A DNA stretch of 21,722 bases, taken from Apostichopus parvimensis (taxonomy: Eukaryota; Echinodermata; Holothuroidea; Aspidochirotida; Stichopodidae). A program made the position numbers and the translations under genes. This document shows, in pieces, positions 1 to 9,202 of this stretch. The notes beneath the pieces are model-generated. The model searched no databases, was not told the DNA's origin, and saw nothing but the letters and a program-made list of their open reading frames with translations. The DNA is taken from contig KN884578.1 in the NCBI GenBank assembly GCA_000934455.1, positions 111,941 to 133,662 on the forward strand. The letters are read 5' to 3'. Each line of letters begins with the position of its first letter. The first letter of the stretch is position 1.

Positions 1-6
1 AGAGGC

Positions 7-66
7 GGGATGGAAGAGGCAGGAAAATCGGTGGGATGGAAGAGGCAGGAAAATCGGTGGGATGGA
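7..66. repeat. 26-bp tandem repeat, about 2.3 copies
   Basis: Two identical 26-bp units (7-32 and 33-58) begin GGGATGGAAGAGGC and end AAAATCGGT; a third copy breaks off after 8 bases at 66. Bases 1-6 (AGAGGC) match the middle of a unit, so the array probably continues left of the window with a short internal deletion. The unit is purine-rich and no coding role is apparent. The perfect identity of the two full copies suggests a recent duplication. Confidence 0.9.
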
Positions 67-416
67 CAAAGAACGGTTTTAGAGAAAATATGTAGAAAAT
101 ACGACGAGGACAGAGTGTATACAAGTAAACTATACCTTGCGTAGCATATACGCCATTTTGTTTTAATCGGTCCGAACTGAGAAAATTTACCACAATGTGG
201 CCGGTGACATGAGCAAGCGAAACTGCGACACAAGCCTTATCCGTGCACTATACAGGAGTATGAGTTGACATGGTGGGTTGGAATGTAACACCAAGTGACG
301 CTATATGACTTGCTATAAATATGTATGTAATCATACACGGTATATTATAATAGACCAGCCGAGGTCTCATTTGGCGTGACTTCAGGTAAGTATCCTACAG
401 CTTCCCAGGAAAAAGG
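67..416. other. Unique AT-rich DNA, nothing recognised
   Basis: I see no open frame of coding character, no repeat and no RNA gene here. Stops are frequent in all frames. Confidence 0.6.
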
Positions 417-460
417 TGGATGGGGAGGGGGTGGTTGGGGTGGGGGTGGGGGAGGGAGAA
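417..460 (+). other. G-rich tract, potential G-quadruplex
   Basis: At least five runs of three or more G, separated by one to four bases, lie on the plus strand. This exceeds the minimal pattern for an intramolecular G-quadruplex. A run of 11 C (557-567) lies 100 bp downstream, putting G-runs on the opposite strand. The proline-rich minus-strand frame across this tract is a by-product of the C-runs. Whether it folds in the cell is unknown. Confidence 0.6.
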
Positions 461-577
461 GACGAGAGAAGAAATAGAAACCTTTATCTGGTACCTCGGC
501 AACACGATTTCTCCATTTCGCACGCCTCACCTTACCCCTTGTGATTCGCCCGACCTCCCCCCCCCCCACCCCATTCG

Positions 578-972
578 TACGTTACGTCAGTCGGTCAGTG
601 GAACATAACACTTTTGAAGAGAAACCCCGCCGATCGTCTGTTGATACGGTGACAGGTCAAACGTTCGGGAGAACGTCTATTAAAAGCGCGTGACTTTAAT
701 GCCAGGTCCCGAAAAGAGATAAAACAATCAAGATTGATTGATTGTTAATCTACGTCATACAAATAATGGCAATGTACCGAGATAACTTAATCAGAGGTTC
801 AAAGTAACCTACTATATATTACATATTGTTTGAAGGCAAAGCCTCTTCATTGAACTGTACGGTTTCCTATATAATATAATGGCAGTGAGTAGGAAATGTT
901 GCGAAAGGAATTTATATAGCCTATTTAGTATTGAGAGGGATGGTGTATATCTCCATGGGTATGCATTATAAG
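578..972. other. Unique DNA with one small inverted repeat
   Basis: The stretch is AT-rich without coding signal. Around 726-748 an 8-bp perfect inverted repeat, ACAATCAA / TTGATTGT, surrounds a 6-base spacer and could form a small hairpin. Nothing else stands out. Confidence 0.55.
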
Positions 973-1098
973 GGGGATGGGTGGGAGGGGAGGGGGGAAA
1001 AGTGTAAAATGATACAAATCTGAGGGGAATTCTCGATGCATTGCATGCAGTCATATATGATAGTGGGGAGGAGGGGAAAACTGGGAGGGGGAGCGCGA
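973..1098 (+). other. Purine/G-rich tracts
   Basis: Two G-run clusters (about 973-995 and 1062-1094) lie on the plus strand. A matching C-rich stretch (about 1308-1331) lies on the same strand some 300 bp on. Both ends could form quadruplexes, on opposite strands. From 1099 to 1307 the DNA is less AT-rich and a minus-strand frame is open across it (about 966-1295), but it has no recognisable motif and its apparent ending lies in the low-complexity tract. I do not call it a gene. Confidence 0.5.
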
Positions 1099-1370
1099 AG
1101 TTGGAAGGACAGGCGGATCATTTGTCTTTGAAAACGCAGAAGGCTACGGTACTTTCTGTTCATAATCAGTATAAGGGCGGGGAAACACGTTCCAATATCG
1201 AGCCTAGGGGTGTCAAAGTGTTCGACGGGGGCATCGTGACTTATGACTGTTCCATCATTCAAATGGAACTGTTGGAATCGGGTTAGATGTTTGAAACCGT
1301 TTCAATCCACCACTCCCTCCTCCCTCCCCCAACACACATACACCTTCCTTCTCTGTGGATACGATACTAT

Positions 1371-1820
1371 ACGTATACTTACATATACTTACGTATGCTT
1401 ACGTATACTGACGTATACTTACGTATACTGACGTATACTTACGTATACTGACGTATACTGACGTATACTGACGTATACTTACGTATACTTTCGTATACTT
1501 ACGTATACCTACCTTTACTTACGTTTACTTACGTATACCTACGTATACCTACGTATACCTACGTATACATACGTTTACCTACGTTTACTTACGTTTAATT
1601 ACGTTTACTTACGTTTACTTACGTTTAATTACGTTTAATTACGTTTACTTACGTTTACTTACGTTTACTTACGTTTACTTACGTTTACTTACGTTTACTT
1701 ACGTTTACTTACGTTTACTTACGTTTAATTACGTTTAATTACGTGTACTTACGTTTACTTACGTATACGTACGTATACGTACGTATACTTAAGTATACTT
1801 ACGTATACTTACGTATACTT
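1371..1820. repeat. 45-unit array of a 10-bp minisatellite
   Basis: Forty-five units of exactly 10 bp follow without a single length change. The 5' block (1371-1500) is mainly ACGTATACTT and ACGTATACTG. A transition zone (1501-1580) mixes ACGTATACCT with T-type units. The centre (1581-1760) is ACGTTTACTT and ACGTTTAATT, including eight identical units at 1641-1720. The 3' block (1761-1820) returns to ACGTATAC types. Nearly every unit carries one ACGT, so CpG recurs every 10 bp. The A-type consensus reads open in all plus-strand frames, which explains the TYTYVYLRIL-like frame at its start; this is not a protein. Confidence 0.97.
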
Positions 1821-3754
1821 AGGTCGGGTGCATGTCTTCATACAGAAGGTACAGTTTATTCAACGAGTATTTGATATATAGCCAACAGTATAAGCGATCC
1901 GTTCTAGTTTGTCAAAGTAACTACAGCCTTGCCTTATGTGAAGTTATTAGCACAAGTTTTTATTTTGTTAATTTATGTCACCAAACCGTGTCAACACACC
2001 GTACATCGATTGTCACGTATCTTGCGTGCATGAGGTTCTTGTATCGAGAAATATGAATGACAATACTTTAACTAAAATCGTTTTATAACTTCGATGGGTG
2101 GAAAAAGCAAACATTACAACTTCCATGTAGTTAACCCTGATAATTTCCTTTTGTTAAGTCAATAACCGACCATAAGTCACCGCAAATCATGAATTCACGA
2201 TCCGTACTGAACTATAAAGCTGCAATACTGCTGGCGGCATTCTGTGATTCTCCTCTTAGTTGTTGTTTGCTGATAAACTTTATGTCATATATATAAAAAA
2301 GAAAATGTGTGTGGATTGTAAAGGGAGGAATGGAGAGGGGTGAGGTACGTAAGTGGAGACTACTATCACGCTTTAATATTTTGAACATGGCTTGGACATA
2401 GATCAATAATATAGGATATTAGTCATTATTTTATAAGTGATAATATCAAATCTTGAAAAGAAAGTCAAAGGAAGCAGTTCCTAACAAATGAGTGTATTTG
2501 TTTGTAATAAGGGAGGGCGTGGTGTGGAGGGGCTATTCGTCTATATGTCATCGGAAGTTCTACTATGTAGTATAGCGGCTTCTGCGCGGAAAGGTCTGAT
2601 TTCAAAGACACGCCTCCATTTCTGATACACGTCTTCAACTGTGGTTACCATGGAGACCTTGAAAAGCTTCACTGATTGGTTTGCTGTCGACAACGGATAT
2701 CCAAATATTTCTACGTTATTATCTTTGCGTAGATGTTTTCGATCCTGCCAAGACTAAGCGCACGCACCTCTTTACACCAAACCCCGACAATAACAAATTG
2801 AAAGTGCAGTATATACATGGAAAATTAGCACGGAGTCTATTTTATATATATATACTCTATACTATACCAGCACGAGAAGCACCCACCCACACAAACACAC
2901 ACAGTGATATTAGAATATTGAGCGAGGCACGGTTGAGATCGTGTAGTCCTATATGTTATGTTGATAACACATAACAATTTGATCAAACCAGCTATATATA
3001 TACTCACAGTGTGTTTAAATTGATTTTAACTTAGATAACATGTAGGTGTTTTGGCTATTCAAGCAGAGGGTCGGCTGCTTCTAATTCGAGAATTTTAATC
3101 CCCCAAGTTAGGCTCAAATACAAACAAAATTTTGTCCTATAAATTTAATTGCAATGGTTTATTTTTCCTTTTGTAACATCTGAGGTTTATATTCCTTATT
3201 TTGTATTTATTTTTTATTGCGATTTGGACCAATCTAGCAGATAATACCAGACTTTGGAAAAGTGAGATAAAACTGCTAGGCTATAGCAGTGATTGTCATG
3301 TTAATGAATATATCACGGAAAAGCATCGGCTACTAATTACAACGTAAACAACGTCTATACCGCATGATTATGTAGGATAGTTTTGCTCTACGAAAGTTGT
3401 GTGTTGGTATACGCATGCGGACAATTGACCACGTGATCGGATTGTTGTGCGGGTTGGCTCATATGACATCAGCCCTACTTCTATTCATACAACTGAATCA
3501 ATGCTATGTCCGCATGCAAACACTTGAACAGCATGAATGCTCTTGAGATAAATTAACCGGTACGGTACGTGTGTATCGGTTTACATAGGTAATGGTGCTT
3601 AGTCGTATCATGGTCGTATCGGCCTCAGCATTGAATCTGGAAGTATTACGGTAATGTGTGGGACTATACCTGCAAGCGTATAGGAAACTATATGCGGGTG
3701 CATTATACCTCGATGCATAACGTCGTGCCTCGTAATTCAAAAGAACGAATTTAG
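1821..3754. other. AT-rich DNA with no gene seen
   Basis: No repeat family, tRNA or coding frame of conviction is visible. Short TA runs occur near 2845-2870 and 2990-3005, and a CA-rich patch near 2882-2902. All frames over 60 codons here lack any protein motif I recognise and have codon use typical of random AT-rich sequence. Confidence 0.55.
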
Positions 3755-3769
3755 CCCCCCCCCCCCCCC
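3755..3769. repeat. Poly-C tract (15 C)
   Basis: An uninterrupted run of 15 C is followed by ACCCC. Similar runs elsewhere in the window sit just inside MITE ends, so this may mark a decayed element, but I could not find matching termini around it. Confidence 0.9.
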
Positions 3770-3857
3770 ACCCCACTCGGAATTCTTGGCTGTATGGGCT
3801 ATAGTAACTGGGTCGATTTGAACGTTTATGCAACAACACTGTTCATAAAGGGAGTGT

Positions 3858-3911
3858 TAGCTCAGTGGTTAACGCCGGTGCCTTTCAATCATAAGGTCCC
3901 GAGTTCGAGTC
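3858..3911 (+). promoter_or_regulatory. Internal pol III promoter (A and B boxes)
   Basis: The A box at 3858-3871 (TAGCTCAGTGGTTA) fits the consensus TRGYNNARNGG closely. The B box at 3901-3911 (GAGTTCGAGTC) preserves the GTTCGA core. Spacing of about 30 bases between them is normal for tRNA-type promoters. Intact boxes mean the SINE may still be transcribable from its own start at 3851. Confidence 0.8.
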
Positions 3912-3993
3912 ACTCCAAGATTAATGTATGTCGACCGGTTACAGAGTTGTTGACAATTCATAATCATGGACGTTAAAATATGAATCTAAGATA

Positions 3994-4062
3994 CTGACTT
4001 CGGTCAGCTTGCGGCTTTGATAAGCCAATGATGGCTTCTTCCTGGAGTTCCTGCTTGCAGGA
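3994..4062 (+). ncRNA. Hairpin-rich 3' domain of the SINE RNA
   Basis: Perfect short stems follow in series. CTGAC (3994-3998) pairs with GTCAG (4003-4007) across a TTCG loop, the very stable C(UUCG)G tetraloop in RNA. GGCTT (4013-4017) pairs with AAGCC (4022-4026) across TGAT. TCCTG (4049-4053) pairs with CAGGA (4058-4062) across CTTG. AAGCC can instead pair with a second GGCTT at 4033-4037, so two hairpins compete for the same strand. Such structure near the 3' end is consistent with recognition by a partner LINE reverse transcriptase, which is an inference. Confidence 0.6.
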
Positions 4063-4089
4063 GGATCTAAACCATACAATACATAAAGG

Positions 4090-4912
4090 TACCCGCTAAC
4101 ACCTATATGATTATGTTATTTGCGGTCGTGTGACATTATTTAATTACATTAAGTCATGATTGTTTCTACTGTGTTTCAAGTTATTATTTCGTGTATCGTT
4201 CTGTTTCCTAGCAACAATTCCGTTGTTGGTTCCATTATGTTCTGACTACATACACGTTGTACTTGGCACGTAGTCTAGTTTACAGCCGTTTCGAACCTCA
4301 TCCACGTACCAGCATCCCTTCTCTGGGACATATAATAACGAGGCAGGCTACACGAAATGTAGGTGTAACATTTTAGAATGCAAAAAGGTTTCATGGTGGT
4401 AGTTCCCCACATTTATGCCAACACCACTTGTTGTACCAGACAATGAATGGAAGGGGGAGGGGGAAGGGTCTACAACACCGCAAACTGTAGACCGATAACA
4501 ATCGGGAAAAAGGAGACAAATTTTGAGGGGAAAAAAGCCCCAAACTTGGTACATCGTCCTTATTCGAAGAAAGGCCGTAACCATTTAGCATCTTTCTAGC
4601 ATATTTTCAGAAGACACCTAAATCAATAAAATTTCACATTCCATGCATGTTTAACTTGCAGTTTCGTTCGTTACAATTACCCCGGGAGCTTTGATTGCAC
4701 CCACACAAAGTAAGGTATTGTTCAAGGGATACGAGCTCGGGAACTTGAGAAGTGTCGTAATCTGGCAGTTTAGCTCATCTAGAAGTAACGTACGTGCCGC
4801 TGGGTGATTATAATGTTACTTATTAATATAGCATACAACGAATTATCCTAGTATTTACTGGCAACCCGCAGGAAAACTTAATAGAGAAGCGAAAACCACC
4901 ATCTCAGCTAAA
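4090..4912. other. Unique DNA, nothing recognised
   Basis: AT-rich sequence with a short G-rich patch near 4450-4468. Two overlapping minus-strand frames (4348-4591) show no motif, and their proline content comes from the G-rich patch. No repeat or RNA gene is visible. Confidence 0.5.
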
Positions 4913-5096
4913 TACATATATATATACATATATATCATATATTGCAGCTGCTACATACATGTAAATACGCCGGGACGAAGGCATGCATGCAATCTGTCAT
5001 GCCAAGCTCACTCAACGGACAAAGAAACAAGCTACATGGATATTCTCTCTATATATATAGTTTTTCAAGATGTAACTTACATATATATATATATGC
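4913..5096. repeat. TA-type microsatellites
   Basis: Imperfect (TA)n runs occur at about 4914-4942, 5050-5060 and 5080-5094, separated by ordinary sequence. They account for the tyrosine- and isoleucine-rich plus-strand frame at 4942-5127, which is not a gene. From 5097 to 5304 nothing is recognised. Confidence 0.8.
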
Positions 5097-5304
5097 TAGT
5101 AGCAGTGCACACGGCACTATAACGTGAGAACGTATAGTCTGTTACTAAGCTATCTCCGCGTACGCCGTAAATCCAATGCAATATATTTCCTCTTGATATA
5201 AAGTGGATATTGCCACCATGATCTCTCCTTACTCGATTTTACACACGTAGAAGCTATCAGATTTGATAAATTCACACACGGTATCATTCAGTAAAGCTCT
5301 GTAG

Positions 5305-5603
5305 TTTCCATACGATGAGAATCTACGAGGCTTGAATTTGAGTTGCGGACGAGTTCAACTAGCCGGTACCTTATACTATCCTAGATTTTCATCAGAGTCA
5401 AAACTTGCGTACGTGTGTGTACAGTCCGTCCGTACGATCTCTTTTAAAGATCAATTTGATTTCCAACAGTACGTTCGCGGCGTGTGCAAGGAAGCCATTT
5501 TGGATTTCAACGAAGTACGAGGTTCTCTGTTCAAGCCATTAAGGGTCAAGAATAATTCGTTTATCGATGCAAATCGGATCGGTTTGGTTGGTACTTGAAA
5601 GAG
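5305..5603 (+). other. Weak exon-like open frame
   Basis: A plus-strand frame is open for about 98 codons (5305-5598) in DNA that is richer in G, C and CpG than its surroundings. It has no ATG near its start; the first start-like codon is TTG at 5332. A TTCCAACAG sequence at 5461-5469 resembles a 3' splice site. GAGGTAAGG just beyond the stop (about 5600-5608) is a strong 5' splice-site match. A non-coding or 5'-untranslated exon would fit as well as a coding one. No domain is recognised and chance is a reasonable alternative. Confidence 0.15.
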
Positions 5604-5608
5604 GTAAG

Positions 5609-6036
5609 GTAATAATGATTGTTTCAAATGGAATATTTATCAAGGTTTTTAATCATTCGTTTTGATGTGGATCGCCGGCCACTGGTTCTTTATGATTTAG
5701 TATGAATTTAGGGAGTTGGAACACATGGTTTGATACGGCATGGTAAAACATTTAATGAACAGAAACTCGGTGGCAAGGAATGCGGTATGACACGAGGGTA
5801 TAGGGGGTCCTAGTTTCATGGAATCCCTGTTTGTACGTGAGAGTTGTCTGTAGGCTCCCACCAACCATCGGACGGATACGCCTTCTTCCCCTTGACTTAA
5901 CCCCCACCCAACCTATTTGTTAGGCTATGACTGTTTCATTTTACTAGGTTTTGGTCACTTGATGTAACTTCGAATGACGTCTGAATGTAATATTTTCAAG
6001 CCACACCTATATTGGGGTAACAAAGGCTTGAAAGAT
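5609..6036. other. Unique DNA, nothing recognised
   Basis: No repeat, RNA gene or coding frame stands out. A short C-rich patch lies near 5901-5911. Confidence 0.5.
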
Positions 6037-6132
6037 TTGGGGGGAGTGGGTGGGAGATGGCTAGGTGTCGACGATATGGGGGTGGGGATCAATGTGGTGG
6101 GAAGTGGTGAGGGTGTGGGCATGGGGTGGCAG
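6037..6132 (+). other. G-rich tract, potential G-quadruplex
   Basis: A run of TGG/GGG blocks extends over about 95 bp on the plus strand, giving glycine/valine-rich or proline-rich spurious frames on the two strands. A C-rich tract (6361-6391) lies about 230 bp downstream, so quadruplex potential is on opposite strands. This G-then-C arrangement resembles those at 417/557 and 973/1308. Confidence 0.55.
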
Positions 6133-6360
6133 GTAGTTACCTCGCCTCTGCGCCAACTACCTTCTTCAGTATCCATTCTCGTTTGTTCTATTCGTGTAAA
6201 ACGGCGTAAATCTGTATAAAGATCGAAACAATACACAGAAATCAAACGTACAGAATTATTGACGGCACGGTCCTGAGAGGTTCACGTTGATTCTGAAAAG
6301 AAAGTTTTCGTTTTCTTTCGTCCGTGAATGTGTCATGATTTCATACAACCAATGCATAGC

Positions 6361-6391
6361 CCCACCCCACCCCCTCCTCCCCCCTCCTTCC
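6361..6391 (-). other. C-rich tract
   Basis: Consecutive CCCC blocks put at least four G-runs on the minus strand. The surrounding minus-strand frame (6256-6492) is low-complexity across this tract and is not supported as a gene. From 6392 to 6738 I see only AT-rich DNA, including a minus-strand AATAAA near 6640. Confidence 0.6.
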
Positions 6392-6738
6392 CAATTACAG
6401 TCATGATACACACGCACTGAAATATACACACACGAGGTTAATTGCATAACCGCATCATGGAAATGAAACTCTTGGTATGGGCGGCTGTACATATATAGGA
6501 ACGGATATTACCTTGTTATAATTTGAAGGTATTGTTATGGTCTGCGTTTTAACCTTAATCGGTGGATATATTCAGATAGCCTGTATATATAGAAGCTAGC
6601 TTGTCCAAATATTCAATGAGGTTCCGTTCCTCAATTTTATTTTGCAAGGTTGTTGACTTATCATCGCTTCCACCTGCTTCTTAGACAAAACAAACTTCAC
6701 AAGACACGGTCGAATGACTCTCTCACTCTCTGGTTCAG

Positions 6739-6870
6739 CTAGCGTGAGTTGTTTAGCTTATATTCTGCTGAGTTGTTCCTGCGGATCATCCCGGTCTTCG
6801 ATGATCTCTTAGGTTCTACCTTTACAATTTGCCGCATTTCTTGCGGATATCTGTCAATCCTTTTGTATAT
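6739..6870 (-). other. Weak candidate terminal exon (minus strand)
   Basis: The last 40 or so codons of a minus-strand frame read as a hydrophilic, basic segment ending at a TAG at 6739. The composition is more protein-like than the window average. An AG near 6871 could be an acceptor, with a pyrimidine-rich patch about 25 bp upstream of it. AATAAA lies about 100 bp past the stop. The plus-strand frame over the same DNA is equally open, so the evidence is thin. No family is recognised. Confidence 0.12.
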
Positions 6871-8153
6871 TACAAAGTACGCGGAGAGGAAACAGACATG
6901 TGGGTTAAATAATGCAAGCAAACTCGCAGAATGTGACGGCTGCATGCGTACGCACCCAGCCCTTCTATTTTCAAAGTTCCACACATTCCTAACTGGGTCT
7001 CTCGTGCTGAGGGGACGTTCGCGCTAACTGAGTCAGATGCCTGCACAAATGCAAAATACAGCCCAAGTTTGCATCTAAGCACCCTTTATTATGCGTATAC
7101 GGGCATGGACTGTCTTACCGTTTATATGGCTTTAGGCAGATCTATGTTGGCCTATATATATATACATTTATATAGTATGTAGGACCAGGAACTCCTTGGT
7201 AGCACAGACAAACTATATATAGGATGAAGTTATATCCTGTTATATCGATGCTGCCTACCCGATGTGTCTATTATGCTTGAACTTATTTGTCCTGTTTATA
7301 TTATGTCGTGTGTTATTTAATTGGAGGTTATGTTTTGTTTGTACAACGGTGATTTTTGTTCTCACGTCGGGTAAACTCATTACATACTCAATACGTAGGC
7401 GGTAGTGTGTGATCAAGTCGAGAACGATAGCATTATAAAATGGTAAATATTATTAATGTGTTGCACAAAGGCAAACATCAAAAACACGATCGACCTTACT
7501 AAAAACGACTTTAAAAGTTATCAATATAGCCACCCCTGCAACTCTGCTAAACAATGGTCATTCATTATCAACCTTTTACAAGCACACTCGAATCATTTCC
7601 TCTCAGCGAGACCTGTATATAGAACGGGTTATTATAGTTAACCCATTTCTGATACATGCGTCTGATGCGGAGTGATATGTATGAAAGGCTTACTTTTGAA
7701 AGTTCTTACAAATCTTTTTTTTTATCGTGTTTAAATTTTCCGGTACACTATATAGTGGTGAACGGAGTCTTGACACGCTTTCTTCAGCGTTGGCTGTGCT
7801 GCTTAGAGACTCTCCCGACATTAGGACATCCTCAGTTAACGTATTGACAAGCACACTATAACTCAACCGTCGATTCCAATTACAGGAGACACAAACCCAA
7901 TATTACTATAGTATTGATCTTTCGATATAGCACACTGCCAGGAATCGCTTCCCCAAACAGCTTAGAAAGTCTTATTCCATTTGGGAGACATCACAGATTT
8001 TAAATTTCTTCACATGCAAGCAATACGACTTTATCAAGTCTAAATATGACGTCATCAAGCCGCATGTGCTTCAACGTTTTATGTTTTTCTTTATTTTCTT
8101 TTGCAATGTTTAGTTTCTATCATGGAGATGGAAATTGAAGATTATCCCTATAC
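6871..8153. other. AT-rich DNA, no gene seen
   Basis: Short TA runs occur around 7150-7220. Plus-strand frames at 7456-7641 and 7656-7847 lack motifs and lie in ordinary AT-rich sequence. No repeat family was matched elsewhere in the window. Confidence 0.5.
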
Positions 8154-8417
8154 CAGTGGGGGGGGGGTCCAGAATATTAAAACATGGGGGAGGGGATGTT
8201 GTTTTGAGGTCGTTGAAGCCACCTTGCATAAAAAAAGGAGGAAATTAAGATAGACTTGAAATGGAGTCTCTGTGGCATATTACGGCTTAATTATAGGCTA
8301 TAAATTTATTCTATAATTAGGTCTGTACACAAGGTTGTAATCTGAACATCATTTTTCTGTTTGTACATTGTGTGTGTTCTTATTTGGGGGGGGGGGGGGT
8401 TGCTGGATCCGTGCCTG
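8154..8417. mobile_element. hAT-like MITE, full length but decayed
   Basis: The left end reads CAGTGG, a G-run, then TCCAG. The right end, read on the minus strand, is CAGGCACGGATCCAG followed by a C-run. Both resemble the CAGGGGCGGATCCAG terminus common to hAT-type MITEs. The body includes a segment (8234-8338) clearly homologous to 16025-16122, sharing GGCATATTA and TAATTAGGTCT in the same order. Poly-G runs lie just inside both ends (8158-8167 and near 8386-8399). I found no clean 8-bp target duplication (left flank CCCTATAC, right flank TATAAAGT), so the exact ends are uncertain. It has no coding capacity. Confidence 0.65.
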
Positions 8418-8889
8418 TATAAAGTGTAAATCTTATCAAGAGTCGCTGAGTTTGTTTAACTATATTGCCAGACGTATTAAATGTCTGTGTAAAATATTTA
8501 ACTTAACTAAGAGAAGAAATTTTGATTAAGATGTTTTTTTAAGTTGTGTTAATTAAAGGAGTAGCCGTAGTGTAGTCGTATTAGCGTCACGAAGAATGAG
8601 TCGAAACGCTTGTATAGGCCTATGTGAAATCTACACTGTTCTTTACATAACACACTCATCACATGTGTGTAATGGGCACACAAACATAAACCACACGGAA
8701 CTACTTATACTTACTCCCAGGTTTAGAGAATTTCAAACGCACGAACGCTTATAGCTAAAGGTGCAACCATATTTATTCTGATTTCCTCTCGTAGACATTT
8801 TTTATGGTACATAAATTTATAAATTGGTTTGTTATTAAAGACTTGGTGCAAATCATTTATGGAGTGAGTATGACATGGCATGCATAATT
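8418..8889. other. Unique DNA between two MITEs
   Basis: No repeat or gene is recognised. A stretch at about 8560-8610 faintly recalls a tRNA D-arm but lacks a usable B box. Confidence 0.5.
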
Positions 8890-9202
8890 CAGGGCGCAAC
8901 CACCATGTTTGTATACTGGGGAGAGGAGGGGGAGGATGTGGCTAAGATCTTATGTCGTCAAGAGAATGGGTCTAAGATGATGGGTGGCCCCTCCCCTTTG
9001 AGAATTAAAATGGAGGGCTGCTTATGTTGTACCGCACATACATATTGTATTTATGTATATGGTATATACTATAGATATTTCGTGATATTCTGTCTGCCTG
9101 TGAGGGCGGGGGGGGGGGGGGGTGGTTCCCCCGATTTAATTCTAGTGGGACTAAGGCTTCTCCTTTCAAAGAAGTACACGTGTTCGCGCCCCTGACATAA
9201 TT
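8882..9202. mobile_element. hAT-like MITE with 8-bp target-site duplication
   Basis: The element is 8890-9194. Its left end is CAGGGCGCAACCACC and its right end, on the minus strand, is CAGGGGCGCGAACAC, giving imperfect terminal inverted repeats of about 13 bp. The flanks GCATAATT (8882-8889) and ACATAATT (9195-9202) match at 7 of 8 bases, the duplication length typical of hAT transposition. A run of about 15 G (9108-9122) lies in the right half. There is no transposase; the 106-codon frame across it is a by-product. Mobilisation would need a hAT transposase from elsewhere. Confidence 0.8.

Larger units (their letters stand above)
3844..4088 (+). mobile_element. tRNA-derived SINE with target-site duplication
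   Basis: The element body runs 3851-4081. It is flanked by a perfect direct repeat CATAAAG at 3844-3850 and 4082-4088, as expected of target-primed insertion. Its head is tRNA-like: TAGCTCAGTGGTTA is a good pol III A box and GAGTTCGAGTC a good B box. An anticodon-like stem CCTT/AAGG (3881-3884/3892-3895) holds an 8-base loop, and the 3' acceptor half does not pair, so this is not a working tRNA gene. The roughly 160-bp tRNA-unrelated part contains several perfect hairpins between 3994 and 4062. The 3' end is a short AT-rich tail without poly-A. SINEs depend on a LINE reverse transcriptase supplied elsewhere; none is in this window. The family name cannot be settled by eye. Confidence 0.88.

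Noticed and set aside
966..1295. Minus-strand coding gene of about 110 codons
   Set aside because: Part of it is protein-like, but its 3' third is the translated G-rich tract, there is no suitable start, and no family is recognised.
3851..3922. Functional tRNA gene
   Set aside because: A and B boxes are good, but the anticodon loop has 8 bases, the T stem is mispaired and the 3' acceptor strand does not pair; the duplication flanks 231 bp, so it is a SINE head.
8558..8612. tRNA-like sequence (TAGCCGTAGTGTAG ... GAGTCGAAAC)
   Set aside because: No closing acceptor stem and the B-box core is altered; probably chance.
8875..9195. 106-codon plus-strand frame
   Set aside because: It coincides with the MITE 8890-9194 and includes the poly-G run as a glycine stretch.
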